A stretch of 64,000 nt of DNA, taken from contig CAZXFT010000009.1 in assembly GCA_964640655.1 (NCBI GenBank), positions 1 to 64,000 on the forward strand. Reading direction: 5' to 3'. Shown piece by piece: positions 43,924 to 53,510 of this stretch (position 1 is the stretch's first letter; every line of letters begins with the position of its first letter). The position numbers were made by a program, and so were the translations under genes. Source of the stretch: BJGO01 sp964640655 (GTDB lineage: Bacteria; Bacteroidota; Bacteroidia; Chitinophagales; UBA10324). The notes under the pieces were generated by a model, which was not told the DNA's origin, did no database searches, and saw nothing but the letters and a program-made list of their open reading frames with translations.

Positions 43924-44900
43924 TTGATTCTTCGTTTAATAGCTGAAATAATATTTCGCTGCCTGCCTAAATTCAATAAGATGGCTATTAATAACTGAAA
44001 GGGTAAATACAACAGATAAAATAATAGCAGAAAAATGTTTGGAAACAGCTTTATGCTACTGTAGCCAAACTTATGAGCAACCTGATCATTAACATTCTGA
44101 CAAATAAAAACTTCCGCAGTGTTAAGGCCTCCTTTCTGCCAGGCACCTATTCTTGAGGAGTTTAAACCCTGTTCATTGCTGTCTTTTGAACTTGATGAAC
44201 CGGTTAATGGTACTTGTTCCATGTTAACTTCAAAATCAATATTACATGCATTGCAAATTTCTTTTAAAGTGTTAACCGGCGACGAAACTAAATCTTCGTA
44301 ACGTACAGTAAACAAATGATTATTCCATGCATTTGAAACCACTGCATTCCAAATTTTACTGATTGTATAGGGATGATAGTTAAAATATGCACGAATTGTT
44401 TCCTTCCAGGGAATAAACACGGCACCCTGAGAAGCCCTGCGCCACTTACGTTTCTGTGACAACAAGACATCTCTTGGATCACGAACTATATGAACAAAAA
44501 AGGTAGCAGGTAAAATGGATTCAATTTGTTTTTTATAAAAAATATTTTGAGGTGTTTGTTCGCAAATAATTTCACTATTGCTTTTTATCATAATGTGCTC
44601 CAGAACAGCTCGGTAGACCATACCATTCGTATCTGGTTTATATTTATCAATTATGTCATTTGCTTCAACCAAAAATTCATTACCCGAAGTTGCGTCGAAG
44701 AAACCATTCTGTATAATACGTAACAGGTAAACTGCTGCCTCCAGTTTTTTACCTATATCAACTTTTTGTTCAGCATCATACCTCTCAAAAAAATGCAACT
44801 CAGGCAGAGATAAAACTTTGCTGTGGTTATTCATCATTCTACTCAACATGGTAGTGCCGCTTCTACTGTTGCCAACAATATATATGACTCGTAAACTCAA
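43920..44900 (-). CDS. Sulfotransferase family protein
   Basis: 326 residues. PAPS-binding 5'-phosphosulfate loop GNSRSGTTMLSRMM near residue 10 and 3'-phosphate motif VRDPRDVLLSQKRKW around 140; a C-terminal hydrophobic stretch (LFPNIFLLLFYLLYLPFQLLIAILLN) suggests membrane attachment. Would move sulfate from PAPS to a hydroxyl, plausibly on the polymer made by this operon. TTG start: the only ATGs lie beyond the P-loop. First gene of the operon; no consensus promoter seen upstream. Confidence 0.83.
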   Translation of the reverse strand: MSLRVIYIVGNSRSGTTMLSRMMNNHSKVLSLPELHFFERYDAEQKVDIGKKLEAAVYLLRIIQNGFFDATSGNEFLVEANDIIDKYKPDTNGMVYRAVLEHIMIKSNSEIICEQTPQNIFYKKQIESILPATFFVHIVRDPRDVLLSQKRKWRRASQGAVFIPWKETIRAYFNYHPYTISKIWNAVVSNAWNNHLFTVRYEDLVSSPVNTLKEICNACNIDFEVNMEQVPLTGSSSSKDSNEQGLNSSRIGAWQKGGLNTAEVFICQNVNDQVAHKFGYSSIKLFPNIFLLLFYLLYLPFQLLIAILLNLGRQRNIISAIKRRIN

Positions 44901-44987
44901 TTCGGTTAAAAATTAAAAATGCACTTCTTGTTTTGTTTATGACAAGGCTTTATATATTGCAATACTAACCGTAAAAACATAAATGAT

Positions 44988-45383
44988 ATGGCCGCAAAAG
45001 TGATTCGACAAAATATTACTTTGAACACAACTCCCGACAAAGTATATGAAGCATTCTTAGATTCTCGTAGGCACACTGCAATCATTGGTAGTAAAGCTAA
45101 AATGAGTAGAAGACCTGGAGCAGAATTTTCGGTTTACGATGGTTATGCTATTGGTAATAATGTGGAGTTGATACCAAATCAGTTAATCAGACAATCCTGG
45201 CGTGTCACAGACTGGCCTGAAGAAGCTGTGTCCGAAATCAAGTTGGAGCTAGAAAAAACTCATCTAGGCACTCGAATCGTATTCAGTCATAAAAACGTTC
45301 CTCCTCAGTATTTTGATTCGATTAAACAAGGATGGATAGACTTTTACTGGATTCCCATGAAAAAATATTTCTCAAAGAAGTAA
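44988..45383 (+). CDS. SRPBCC (AHSA1-like) domain protein
   Basis: 131 residues. START/Bet v1-like fold of the AHSA1 group: IRQNITLNTTPDKVYEAFLDSRRH at the start, GAEFSVYDGYAIGNNVELIPNQLIRQSWRVTDWPE in the middle, and a terminal helix QGWIDFYWIPMKKYF. Binds a hydrophobic ligand or partner; function not predictable. Single gene; its stop directly abuts the stop of the convergent desaturase. Confidence 0.88.
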   Translation: MAAKVIRQNITLNTTPDKVYEAFLDSRRHTAIIGSKAKMSRRPGAEFSVYDGYAIGNNVELIPNQLIRQSWRVTDWPEEAVSEIKLELEKTHLGTRIVFSHKNVPPQYFDSIKQGWIDFYWIPMKKYFSKK

Positions 45384-46862
45384 TCAAGCAAAATCCTGCA
45401 TGACCAGATCGGATGAAATAGCGGCACCCATTAAACACAATGGAATGCCACCTCCCGGATGCACACTACCTCCACAGAAATAAAGCCCTTTGATATCGGA
45501 TGAAAAATTTTTGTGCCTGAAAAATGCAGCCATTCTGTTATTGGAACTACTACCATACAATGCTCCCTGATAGGACGATGTTTTCAATTCAATACTCCTT
45601 GGATCAAGTATTGATTCATAGTTCAACAACGATTCAACATCCTCATTTAACAATCGGGATAATTTATTCAGAACATTTTTTCTTGTGTGTGCAATAATTG
45701 TATCCCAGTCTTGTCCCGTATTAGGTGGAACGTTAATCAGCACAAACCAGTTTTCGCAGTTTTGAGGTGCATCTTTTTTAATTTTTTTTGAAGTGATGTT
45801 TACATACACAGTAGGATCGTTGCCAACTGTTTTCTGTATAGTGATGGCCTCAAACTCCTTTTTATAATCTCCACTAAAAAAAATATTGTGAACATCCAAT
45901 TGAGGAAATTCTCTCTTTACACCCCAATAAAAAATCAATGCAGAGCCTGAGCGCGGCTGATTAAGAACACGGTGTGGTTTTGGTTTATCGGATAATAATT
46001 TGTGATATGTTGGATACACATCCATATTTGAAATAACAATATCCGAAGGGTATTCTGATTTATTTGTTTGAACACCTTTTGTTCGGTTATGCTGTGTCAA
46101 AATTTTAGTAACACGTTCATTAAAAACAAAATGAACCCTCATCTCTTTGGCAAGTTCATACAAAGCATCAGCAATAGCAATCATGCCACCAACAGGTAGA
46201 TATGCCCCAAGATTAAATTCAAGGTGTGGTATCAAATTAAGTGTAGCAGGTGCCTGATATGGGTCTGAACCATTGTAAGTAGCATAACGGTTGAACAATT
46301 GTGCTACGTATTTCGATTTAAAATGGTGTTGATTGTATGCAGCCATTGTATCAAACATATGTAAGGAAGGAAGTTTGGGAATAGCTTTGATTGTGGTACT
46401 TCGTAAATATGTTTTTAGTTTATGTAGTGAATGTTTTAGAAATACAGGTTCTGTTATTTCATACACTCGTTTGCTCTCATCCAAAAAACTTAAAGTACTT
46501 TCTCTTGGCTCACCACATTTGAGATCAAGTTCTTCAGCAAATTTTTTCAGATCGGCAAATGCGGTTATTTCCTTACCATCTTCATAAAAATATTTACAAA
46601 GAGTATCCAGTTTTAAATAGTTGAAGTAATCCTTTGGATTCTTACCGCACAATTGAAAAAGATCATCGACCAAATGTGGCAGAGTGAACAAGGAGGGACC
46701 GGCATCAAACCTGTACCCCAACGCACTGACACTGGAGAGTTTTCCACCCGGGTAAGAATTTACCTCAATTACAGTTACTTCAAAGCCGGCTTGAGCCAGT
46801 CTTATAGATGCAGCAATGCCGGCTATGCCGCTACCAATTATCAGAACCGATTTTTTACTCAT
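45384..46862 (-). CDS. Phytoene-desaturase family FAD oxidoreductase (CrtD-like)
   Basis: 492 residues. Dinucleotide-binding GSGIAGIAASIRLAQAGFEV with YPGGKL, and the carotenoid-desaturase C-terminal signature GLYFCGGSVHPGGGIPLCLMGA. In Bacteroidota such stand-alone CrtI-family genes are often 1-hydroxycarotenoid 3,4-desaturases (CrtD); CrtI itself cannot be excluded. No crtB, crtY or crtZ in the window. Probable operon with the DUF3467 gene 33 bp upstream. Confidence 0.85.
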   Translation of the reverse strand: MSKKSVLIIGSGIAGIAASIRLAQAGFEVTVIEVNSYPGGKLSSVSALGYRFDAGPSLFTLPHLVDDLFQLCGKNPKDYFNYLKLDTLCKYFYEDGKEITAFADLKKFAEELDLKCGEPRESTLSFLDESKRVYEITEPVFLKHSLHKLKTYLRSTTIKAIPKLPSLHMFDTMAAYNQHHFKSKYVAQLFNRYATYNGSDPYQAPATLNLIPHLEFNLGAYLPVGGMIAIADALYELAKEMRVHFVFNERVTKILTQHNRTKGVQTNKSEYPSDIVISNMDVYPTYHKLLSDKPKPHRVLNQPRSGSALIFYWGVKREFPQLDVHNIFFSGDYKKEFEAITIQKTVGNDPTVYVNITSKKIKKDAPQNCENWFVLINVPPNTGQDWDTIIAHTRKNVLNKLSRLLNEDVESLLNYESILDPRSIELKTSSYQGALYGSSSNNRMAAFFRHKNFSSDIKGLYFCGGSVHPGGGIPLCLMGAAISSDLVMQDFA

Positions 46863-46895
46863 ACCTCGGCTCTAACACCAAGAATATTGCATTGT

Positions 46896-47216
46896 TTACG
46901 CTTGAGCTGTTGGTCCACCAAATGTGAAAGGCAAATTGGGAGATTGTTCCATATCTACTATTTCGCCATTCACGGATTCATACTTCTTAATATTATCTGC
47001 TAATGCACGCATCAAACGCTTGGCGTGTTGAGGAGTTAGTACTATTCTGGCTTTTACTTTTGCCTTTGGCACTCCTGGCATCATTCTTATAAAGTCCAAC
47101 ACAAACTCCTGATTAGAGTGTGTAATTATGGCAAGATTTGAATAAATGCCTTCTGCTATTTCTTCGCTTAGTTCAATGTTAATCTGATTCTCGTTCTGAT
47201 TATTCTTGTTTTCCAT
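46896..47216 (-). CDS. DUF3467 domain protein
   Basis: 106 residues from ATG 47216 (MENKNNQNENQ); the frame opens 23 codons earlier but overlaps a terminator. Core GIYSNLAIITHSNQEFVLDFIRMMPG followed by AKVKARIVLTPQHAKRLMRALADNI is the DUF3467 pattern. Small cytoplasmic protein of unknown role. Own -7 box 16 bp upstream. Confidence 0.88.
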   Translation of the reverse strand: MENKNNQNENQINIELSEEIAEGIYSNLAIITHSNQEFVLDFIRMMPGVPKAKVKARIVLTPQHAKRLMRALADNIKKYESVNGEIVDMEQSPNLPFTFGGPTAQA

Positions 47217-47231
47217 GAAAATTATTTTATG

Positions 47232-47239
47232 CAAAAGTA
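47232..47239 (-). promoter_or_regulatory. -7 element of the DUF3467-desaturase unit
   Basis: TACTTTTG on the minus strand, a full match to TAnnTTTG; predicted leader about 12 nt. No TTG at the expected spacing because the giant-gene terminator occupies that site. Confidence 0.45.
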
Positions 47240-47246
47240 TCTGAAA

Positions 47247-47284
47247 TAAAAAAAGCCCCCTCTCTGATGGAGAGGAGGCTTTCA
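47247..47284 (-). terminator. Rho-independent terminator of the giant T9SS cargo gene
   Basis: On the minus strand AAAGCC-t-CCTCTC pairs with GAGAGG-g-GGCTTT around CATCA, followed by seven T. It starts 19 bp after the stop codon. Confidence 0.88.
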
Positions 47285-47302
47285 AAAAATCTAATTCAGT
47301 AA

Positions 47303-50300
47303 TTAGTTGCGGTTAACAACAACTTTACGCACTACTTCCTCTGTACCTAATTGAACACGTATAGTGTAAACGCCATCAGCAAGAATATCATTCATGCTTA
47401 CAGGAACATTCACATAACCATTAATAAAGGTTATTTCTTTGTTCATTACACGTTGTCCGATGATATTAAAGATTTCAAAGTTTGCATTATTGTAGTTAGC
47501 ACCTTCAAACATTAACTCAACATTAAATGAGCCATTGTTTGGATTTGGATAAATGTTTATTCCATTTCCTTGAGAGTTAATCTGATCAATGCTTGTTGTT
47601 TTGAAACAGTCAGTTGAAAGTGATATTGGTTCGGAGAACTTCGAAATACCGCAGCTGTCTGTTACAAATATTCTGTATCCACCCCAAGTGGTAGCAGTAT
47701 AAGTGTTGCTGTTAGCACCTGGAATAGGATCAGCGGCATTATACCACTCATATGTGTAGCCGGCACCATAGTTGGTTGTACTTAACAGTACAGTTTGATT
47801 AACACAGTTGCCAACTGTTATTTCTGGTTTATCGAAAGTACTCAATTCAACTAAAACAGTGTTTGAAGTGTCAGCACAACCTGTAACCGTATCAGTTGCA
47901 ATAACAAAATAATTTCGGACACCTGGTGTATTAGGTTGATAGGTTGTTCCACCATCTTGAACAATAGTATAACCCTGACCAAACTGACCGCGAATCCACG
48001 TGTATTCAACATCAGTTATCGTATTTGCTGACAAGGTGATGTTAAATGCCATATGACAAGATGCCAACGGTCCTGTTGGAGTCACGTTTACATTCACTTC
48101 GCTGCCAACACCTGTAATAGTTGCATCATAAGTTGAGCTACATCCGTTAATATCGGTTACTGTTACTGTATACTCATCACTTTGAATATTGGTCAAATCC
48201 TCAGTTGTAGCACCGTTACTCCAGTTGTATGTGTATGGCGAAGTACCTGAGTCGACAGAAATATCGATTGATCCGGGAACACCACAATTTACATTGTTAG
48301 AAATTCCTGACAATACAACAGCAGGAGTACCAGGCACTAAAATAACATCAGAAGCTGAGCAACCATTATCATCGGTTACTGTGATATTATAAGTGTTTGT
48401 TACTAGGTTGAATAAGTCTTCATCAGTAGAGCTATTTGACCAGAGATATGTAGTCGTACCATTACCAAATGCTGTAATATCAATAGCTCCATTTCCTTCT
48501 CCACAAGTTTCGTCAGTAATATCACTCAAAATAGTTACACCTATTGATGGGTCAACAGTTGCTGAAGTTGTAGCTGTACATCCTGCAGCGCTGGTTACTG
48601 TTACGTCATAACTATCTGCTGAAAGATCAGATAAGTCTTCATTCGTTGAACCATTTGACCAAGAGTAAGTCAATGAAGAACCTCCACCAGCGGTTAAATC
48701 AATTGCACCGTTATCTAATCCGCAAGAAGTAGCAGTTGCACTTGCATTGGCAGTTATCTGCTCTACAGTAGTAGTTTTGGTAGTAACGTTGCAGGTTTCG
48801 AGTGTATATGTAATCTCGTAAGGACCACCAACACCGGCCGCAACAGGGTTAAATACAGAACCGGTTACACCTGGTCCTGCAAATGTTCCACCAGGAGTTA
48901 CCGGAGTTAAGGTTACTGCTGATGCACCGTTACAATATGCTTCTTCAAGACCACTAAAATCGCTGCTAGCCAAAGGACCTAAGTCTGTTAGAATAATTGG
49001 CGTTTGTGCTCCTGGCGCAGTATAAGGATCTAACTGAACATAATATGTTGCACCGGGAGTCAGGCAAGTTAATTCTAAGTATGATGAGAATTGTGCGCCT
49101 CCATTTGCAAGGAAATTAGCGTCATCATCATTTGCTGCTACAAGAGTAGCACCACCGTTCAGAATAGCATCGCAATCTGCGGCACTCCAAATGCCTAACT
49201 GAGTATCAAATCCGGGTGAGTGAACTGACACATGACCACTTGCCGGAGCTTCGAATGTAAACCAAAGCGTATTACTGATTGAAGAGATACACCAGCCGGT
49301 TGTTGTTTCACAACCTGTTGCAGGTGGAACAGGCTCTCCGGCTTCAGTAGAACCTAGCACTGTATTGAAAGGACCATTAATTCCAATATTCAGTGGTAAT
49401 GCACCGCAAACATTATCATACGCTGGTGGAAATTCGCAAGTAACAGACATTGAAAAATCACCGCTAGAAGCAGTAAAACCGTTTACATAAATGTAATAAG
49501 TAGTTCCAAGTACTGATTGGAAAGTAACCTGAGATTGCAATCCACAGAAATCATCATTACCTGCAACGCAAGTAAACGCATCACAAGAACCCGTAAAAAC
49601 ATTAATTTTTGAATCATAACTTGTACCATTACACAATGATAAGGTAACAAAAGAACCATCACCATCTAAAGTATACCAAACACCATTAGATTGAGGCGTA
49701 GTTCCACAAAAAGGAAGTCCAGCATCAGGTGTTGCATATACAGTAGATCCGCTGATTGTGTCACCACAATTTACCGCAATAGCAAATTGGCAAGAATCAT
49801 TTGCTGGAGGTGGTACAGGGTCATTACATTCAATAGATAACATGTAATTATTTTTTCCACTTCCACAAAGATATGTTTCATTGAAATCAAATTGTGGTAA
49901 TGCTACAACCCAATAATTACCTGCCGGTAAATTTCCGGCAAATGATATAGCTTCACATTGCTGTGTAGCAGCAATATTATTTAATGGTACACCTGCAGGT
50001 GGACATCCGTTGGCTGCATCAAAAATTAAAATCTGACCAAGGAACGCCGCATTAAGTGTAACATCAACACTCTGTGTTTGACTAATATTTAACAGATACC
50101 AGTCTGTGTCACGAGTATTACCGTTCCACCAAGCAGTACCTGCTATGGCAGCACCGCAAGACACAGTTTCAAATGCATTTGGTGAAGAATTACAACCCCC
50201 ATTATTGTCTTCGCCACAAGCCTCTTGCTCAACATAATTAGATAGAGGCAAGGGATCTAAACAACACAATGTTCCAAAAAATACAGAGCAAGAATAGGGA

Positions 50301-53300
50301 GATTCTTCTCCACCAGCACACACAGCCTGTACCTGAATTTCATATTGGGTACATGAGTCGAGACCTGTTAATTCAAATGGAACTGTTGTAGTGTTAATTG
50401 GATTAACCCATGTAGCTACAGTTTCATCTTCACTAGGAAGCTTATAACGAACATTATATGATTCTGCACCGGTAACCCAATCCAACGTAACAGATGCGAA
50501 AGTTTGTCCGCCGAGATTCACTATACCAACTCCGGGACAAGTTCCACCGGGTATTACATTAATTGAATAATCTTCTACTTCACCAAAGGTAGTATTTCCA
50601 CAAGGAGACACCGCACCTGTAAAGGTAATGCGTACACGCATTCTGTATGTGCCCGGAGTTTGATTGCCTGGAACAGTAATTTGTCCAATATAAGGACCTG
50701 CACCAGGAGATCCGGTAACAGGTATAGTTTCACCCGGATCATTAAAGTCTAAATCGGCATTCCAGTCTATCCAAACGCCACACTGGTCGTCGACATAAGT
50801 ATTGACACCGTTTTCAACGGTTACCTGAGCGCAAGCGCCTGCTTCAACATCGAAAGAAACAGAACTACTGTAATTCGTATAACCTCCCGGCGTACATCCC
50901 GTTGGATTGCTTGTAGTTCCAATAGTTACATTGGAAATGAATTCGTCACATATAGTAGTGGTAGCTGTACAATAACAAGCAGATGCAAAAGTATATGTGA
51001 ATGAATAAGTACTTGTATCACCTCCTGGGCATACTGATTGTACCTGTACCTGATAAGTTTTACAAGTATCTATACCGGTTAAGGTAATTGATGTATTGGT
51101 TGTATTAATAGGATTAGCCCATGTTGAAACAGATACATCTTCTAAAGTGGTCTTATAACGAATGTTATAGGATTCAGCTGTAGCAGAAGCATTCCAGGAA
51201 ATATCGGCTGTAGTTAAAGTAATATTTGAGGCAGTTATACCGGTTACACCAATACAGGATGGTGGTGGTCCAACTGCTAAAGTATAATCCTCAATTTCTC
51301 CGAATGTGGAAGTAGCACAAGGATCTTCAAAACCTGTATTGAAATATAATCGAACACGCATCCTGTAATTACCATCTGCTACAGCCGGAATATTTACGTT
51401 AGCAACAACAGGTGAAGCAGACAAGTCTGCTTGTGAATAAAACAACTCACCGGGATCGTTAAAGTCTAAATCCTGGTTCCAGTCAACGAAAATAGAAATA
51501 TCATCGCCTGTAAATAAATTACCTACTTCCACTGTGATAACTTCTGCAGTAGAAGCGCTAACATTATATGATAATGAGGTATAATCATTAAACCCTCCTG
51601 TTGTGCATCCTGTTGGGTTTTGATTAGTTCCTATAATTACATTAGAAATAAACTCATCGCATATTGTTGTAGTAGGTGTACAATAACAAACTGTGTTGAA
51701 AATATAAGACGCAGTATAAATAGAAACATCACTTCCACAATCTACCTGTACCTGAATTTCATATTGTTCGCAGGTTTCAAGACCTGTTAAATCAATTGAA
51801 GTGCCGGTTTGATTGATTGGATTAGCCCAAGTGCTTACTGAAGTTGGATCACTAACTTTCTTGTAACGTACATTATAAGATACAGCACTTGCAGGAGCAC
51901 CCCAGCTTATTGTTGCAGAACCTACAGCATTATTGCTTAATGTGTATGAGGCAAAAGATGTAGGTAAACAACCAGCAGTTGCTACAATGTTAACTAAATA
52001 TAACTCCGCTTCTCCCCAGGTGATATTATCACAAGGTAGGTTAGCGGACGGGAATATCTCTTCACTGCATTTTACTAACATTCCTGTTTGTCCTAATGTA
52101 GCCGTTGATGGCACGGAAATAACTGCATTCTCTGTATGAGGACCTGTAGTTGATGCAGAACTGTTATAAACTGTTTCAGTAGCATCATCAAAAACACCAT
52201 TTTGATCGAAGTCTATCCAAACTTTAAAACCATTCCCAAAATTGCCACCGCAAGTGATTGAGGTCAGAGTTAAAGGATAATCCAACGCCTGTCCTAAATC
52301 CGGAATAGAACTTAAATCAGTATAGTTTTGATATTGAGAAGGAATAGATGGTACACCCGGTGCAGTGGAAGCCGGAGAAGTGCAGGTAGTTGTATTATTC
52401 AGCGTAACAGTATTACCGGCTAAGGTAACGTTACCAATATCTTCATCGGCTATGCTGGTAGCACCACCATAAGGAGCCGTAGCAGAGCAATAACAAGCCC
52501 AGAAAGGAGACATAGCAACAGATATCGTATTGGATACTGCACTTAATCCACTTGGAGCGCAATTAGTTATTATACGATACTGTGTAGCCACAGTTTGGCT
52601 TAAAGTATAAGATGAATTTGTAGCACCGGAAATATCTGCCCAGCTTGTACCGCCATCAGTTGAACTTTGCCAGATGTAAGTTAGTCCTAATTCACCAGTT
52701 GATAAACCTGTTGCTGAAATCGTGAAATTCGTTCCTGAACAGGCATTGCTTGGTCCGGATGCAATTCCGTCATTAGGGGTTCCTGTGCAATTAGTTCCTT
52801 GTAGTAACTCAAAAGTATAATCTTCTGCTTCTCCAAATAACCAAGTAGTTGCACAAGGATCGGGAGTAGTTTGATTATATGAAAGATAAACACGCATACG
52901 ATAAAAACCGGGAGGTGCAACCCCACTAGCAAGGAAAGAACCTGTTTGAGGATTAGTCATATTTGGTCCGTTAAACCCTTGCTGAAATACTAATTCATCA
53001 GCATCGTTAAAGTCAAAGTCATTATTCCAATCAATGAAAACAGCAACATCATCATTAGCAATAAAAGTGCTGATGTTTAGGCTTATTGATAATGGAATAT
53101 TTTGGGCTTGAATACCGCTAAATGTCACAGAGCTGCTAAAGTCTGAATAGGTAGAACATCCCGATGGATTTGAAACACCGTTTACGGTTACATCAGTAAT
53201 CCATTCGTCCTGGGCTAAAGCACAATCAAGGCCTGTGGTTGGTACACAATACTGTGCGTGCAGATTAGCTTGACTAAGCACAATGAGAAAGACAGCAAGT

Positions 53301-53350
53301 CCACTCAATCGTAATAGTCTACCAACAAGTTTTGTAAATGTTTTTTGCAT
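47303..53350 (-). CDS. Giant modular secreted protein: GEVED, Fn3 and SprB repeats, T9SS signal
   Basis: 2015 residues. Signal peptide to about residue 33 (LHAQ), then four GEVED domains ending near 184, 455, 692 and 931 (each with IDWN/IDFD and FGE-EDY cores), an Ig-like region (about 186-287), three fibronectin III domains (about 461-553, 699-790, 938-1026), three PPC-like beta domains (about 1030-1455), three SprB repeats (about 1540-1600, 1615-1672, 1688-1746; SWSNG-type cores), two further Ig-like segments and a type A T9SS sorting domain (1932-2015, INIYPNPNNGSFNVEL). A GEVED-Fn3 unit repeats every 236-237 residues. Cysteine-rich for a cell-surface protein. Likely adhesin or surface-filament component. 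Confidence 0.92.
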   Translation of the reverse strand: MQKTFTKLVGRLLRLSGLAVFLIVLSQANLHAQYCVPTTGLDCALAQDEWITDVTVNGVSNPSGCSTYSDFSSSVTFSGIQAQNIPLSISLNISTFIANDDVAVFIDWNNDFDFNDADELVFQQGFNGPNMTNPQTGSFLASGVAPPGFYRMRVYLSYNQTTPDPCATTWLFGEAEDYTFELLQGTNCTGTPNDGIASGPSNACSGTNFTISATGLSTGELGLTYIWQSSTDGGTSWADISGATNSSYTLSQTVATQYRIITNCAPSGLSAVSNTISVAMSPFWACYCSATAPYGGATSIADEDIGNVTLAGNTVTLNNTTTCTSPASTAPGVPSIPSQYQNYTDLSSIPDLGQALDYPLTLTSITCGGNFGNGFKVWIDFDQNGVFDDATETVYNSSASTTGPHTENAVISVPSTATLGQTGMLVKCSEEIFPSANLPCDNITWGEAELYLVNIVATAGCLPTSFASYTLSNNAVGSATISWGAPASAVSYNVRYKKVSDPTSVSTWANPINQTGTSIDLTGLETCEQYEIQVQVDCGSDVSIYTASYIFNTVCYCTPTTTICDEFISNVIIGTNQNPTGCTTGGFNDYTSLSYNVSASTAEVITVEVGNLFTGDDISIFVDWNQDLDFNDPGELFYSQADLSASPVVANVNIPAVADGNYRMRVRLYFNTGFEDPCATSTFGEIEDYTLAVGPPPSCIGVTGITASNITLTTADISWNASATAESYNIRYKTTLEDVSVSTWANPINTTNTSITLTGIDTCKTYQVQVQSVCPGGDTSTYSFTYTFASACYCTATTTICDEFISNVTIGTTSNPTGCTPGGYTNYSSSVSFDVEAGACAQVTVENGVNTYVDDQCGVWIDWNADLDFNDPGETIPVTGSPGAGPYIGQITVPGNQTPGTYRMRVRITFTGAVSPCGNTTFGEVEDYSINVIPGGTCPGVGIVNLGGQTFASVTLDWVTGAESYNVRYKLPSEDETVATWVNPINTTTVPFELTGLDSCTQYEIQVQAVCAGGEESPYSCSVFFGTLCCLDPLPLSNYVEQEACGEDNNGGCNSSPNAFETVSCGAAIAGTAWWNGNTRDTDWYLLNISQTQSVDVTLNAAFLGQILIFDAANGCPPAGVPLNNIAATQQCEAISFAGNLPAGNYWVVALPQFDFNETYLCGSGKNNYMLSIECNDPVPPPANDSCQFAIAVNCGDTISGSTVYATPDAGLPFCGTTPQSNGVWYTLDGDGSFVTLSLCNGTSYDSKINVFTGSCDAFTCVAGNDDFCGLQSQVTFQSVLGTTYYIYVNGFTASSGDFSMSVTCEFPPAYDNVCGALPLNIGINGPFNTVLGSTEAGEPVPPATGCETTTGWCISSISNTLWFTFEAPASGHVSVHSPGFDTQLGIWSAADCDAILNGGATLVAANDDDANFLANGGAQFSSYLELTCLTPGATYYVQLDPYTAPGAQTPIILTDLGPLASSDFSGLEEAYCNGASAVTLTPVTPGGTFAGPGVTGSVFNPVAAGVGGPYEITYTLETCNVTTKTTTVEQITANASATATSCGLDNGAIDLTAGGGSSLTYSWSNGSTNEDLSDLSADSYDVTVTSAAGCTATTSATVDPSIGVTILSDITDETCGEGNGAIDITAFGNGTTTYLWSNSSTDEDLFNLVTNTYNITVTDDNGCSASDVILVPGTPAVVLSGISNNVNCGVPGSIDISVDSGTSPYTYNWSNGATTEDLTNIQSDEYTVTVTDINGCSSTYDATITGVGSEVNVNVTPTGPLASCHMAFNITLSANTITDVEYTWIRGQFGQGYTIVQDGGTTYQPNTPGVRNYFVIATDTVTGCADTSNTVLVELSTFDKPEITVGNCVNQTVLLSTTNYGAGYTYEWYNAADPIPGANSNTYTATTWGGYRIFVTDSCGISKFSEPISLSTDCFKTTSIDQINSQGNGINIYPNPNNGSFNVELMFEGANYNNANFEIFNIIGQRVMNKEITFINGYVNVPVSMNDILADGVYTIRVQLGTEEVVRKVVVNRN

Positions 53351-53470
53351 AAGTAGTTTGGTTGAGGTTAAAAGATGGTTTTTTTAAAATTTCAATGCGG
53401 GTAAATATAGTTAGTGAGTTGACTTATGCAATACTCAACACCATTTAACAACTATTTTGTGCAAAGAATG

Positions 53471-53499
53471 TTGATAAACAGTTTACCGAAGTACTTTTA
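53471..53499 (+). promoter_or_regulatory. Putative promoter of mrp
   Basis: TTG (53471-53473), 18-bp spacer, TACTTTTA (53492-53499), one mismatch from TAnnTTTG. Predicted leader about 8 nt. Confidence 0.4.
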
Positions 53500-53510
53500 C
53501 AGCCTGCAAA

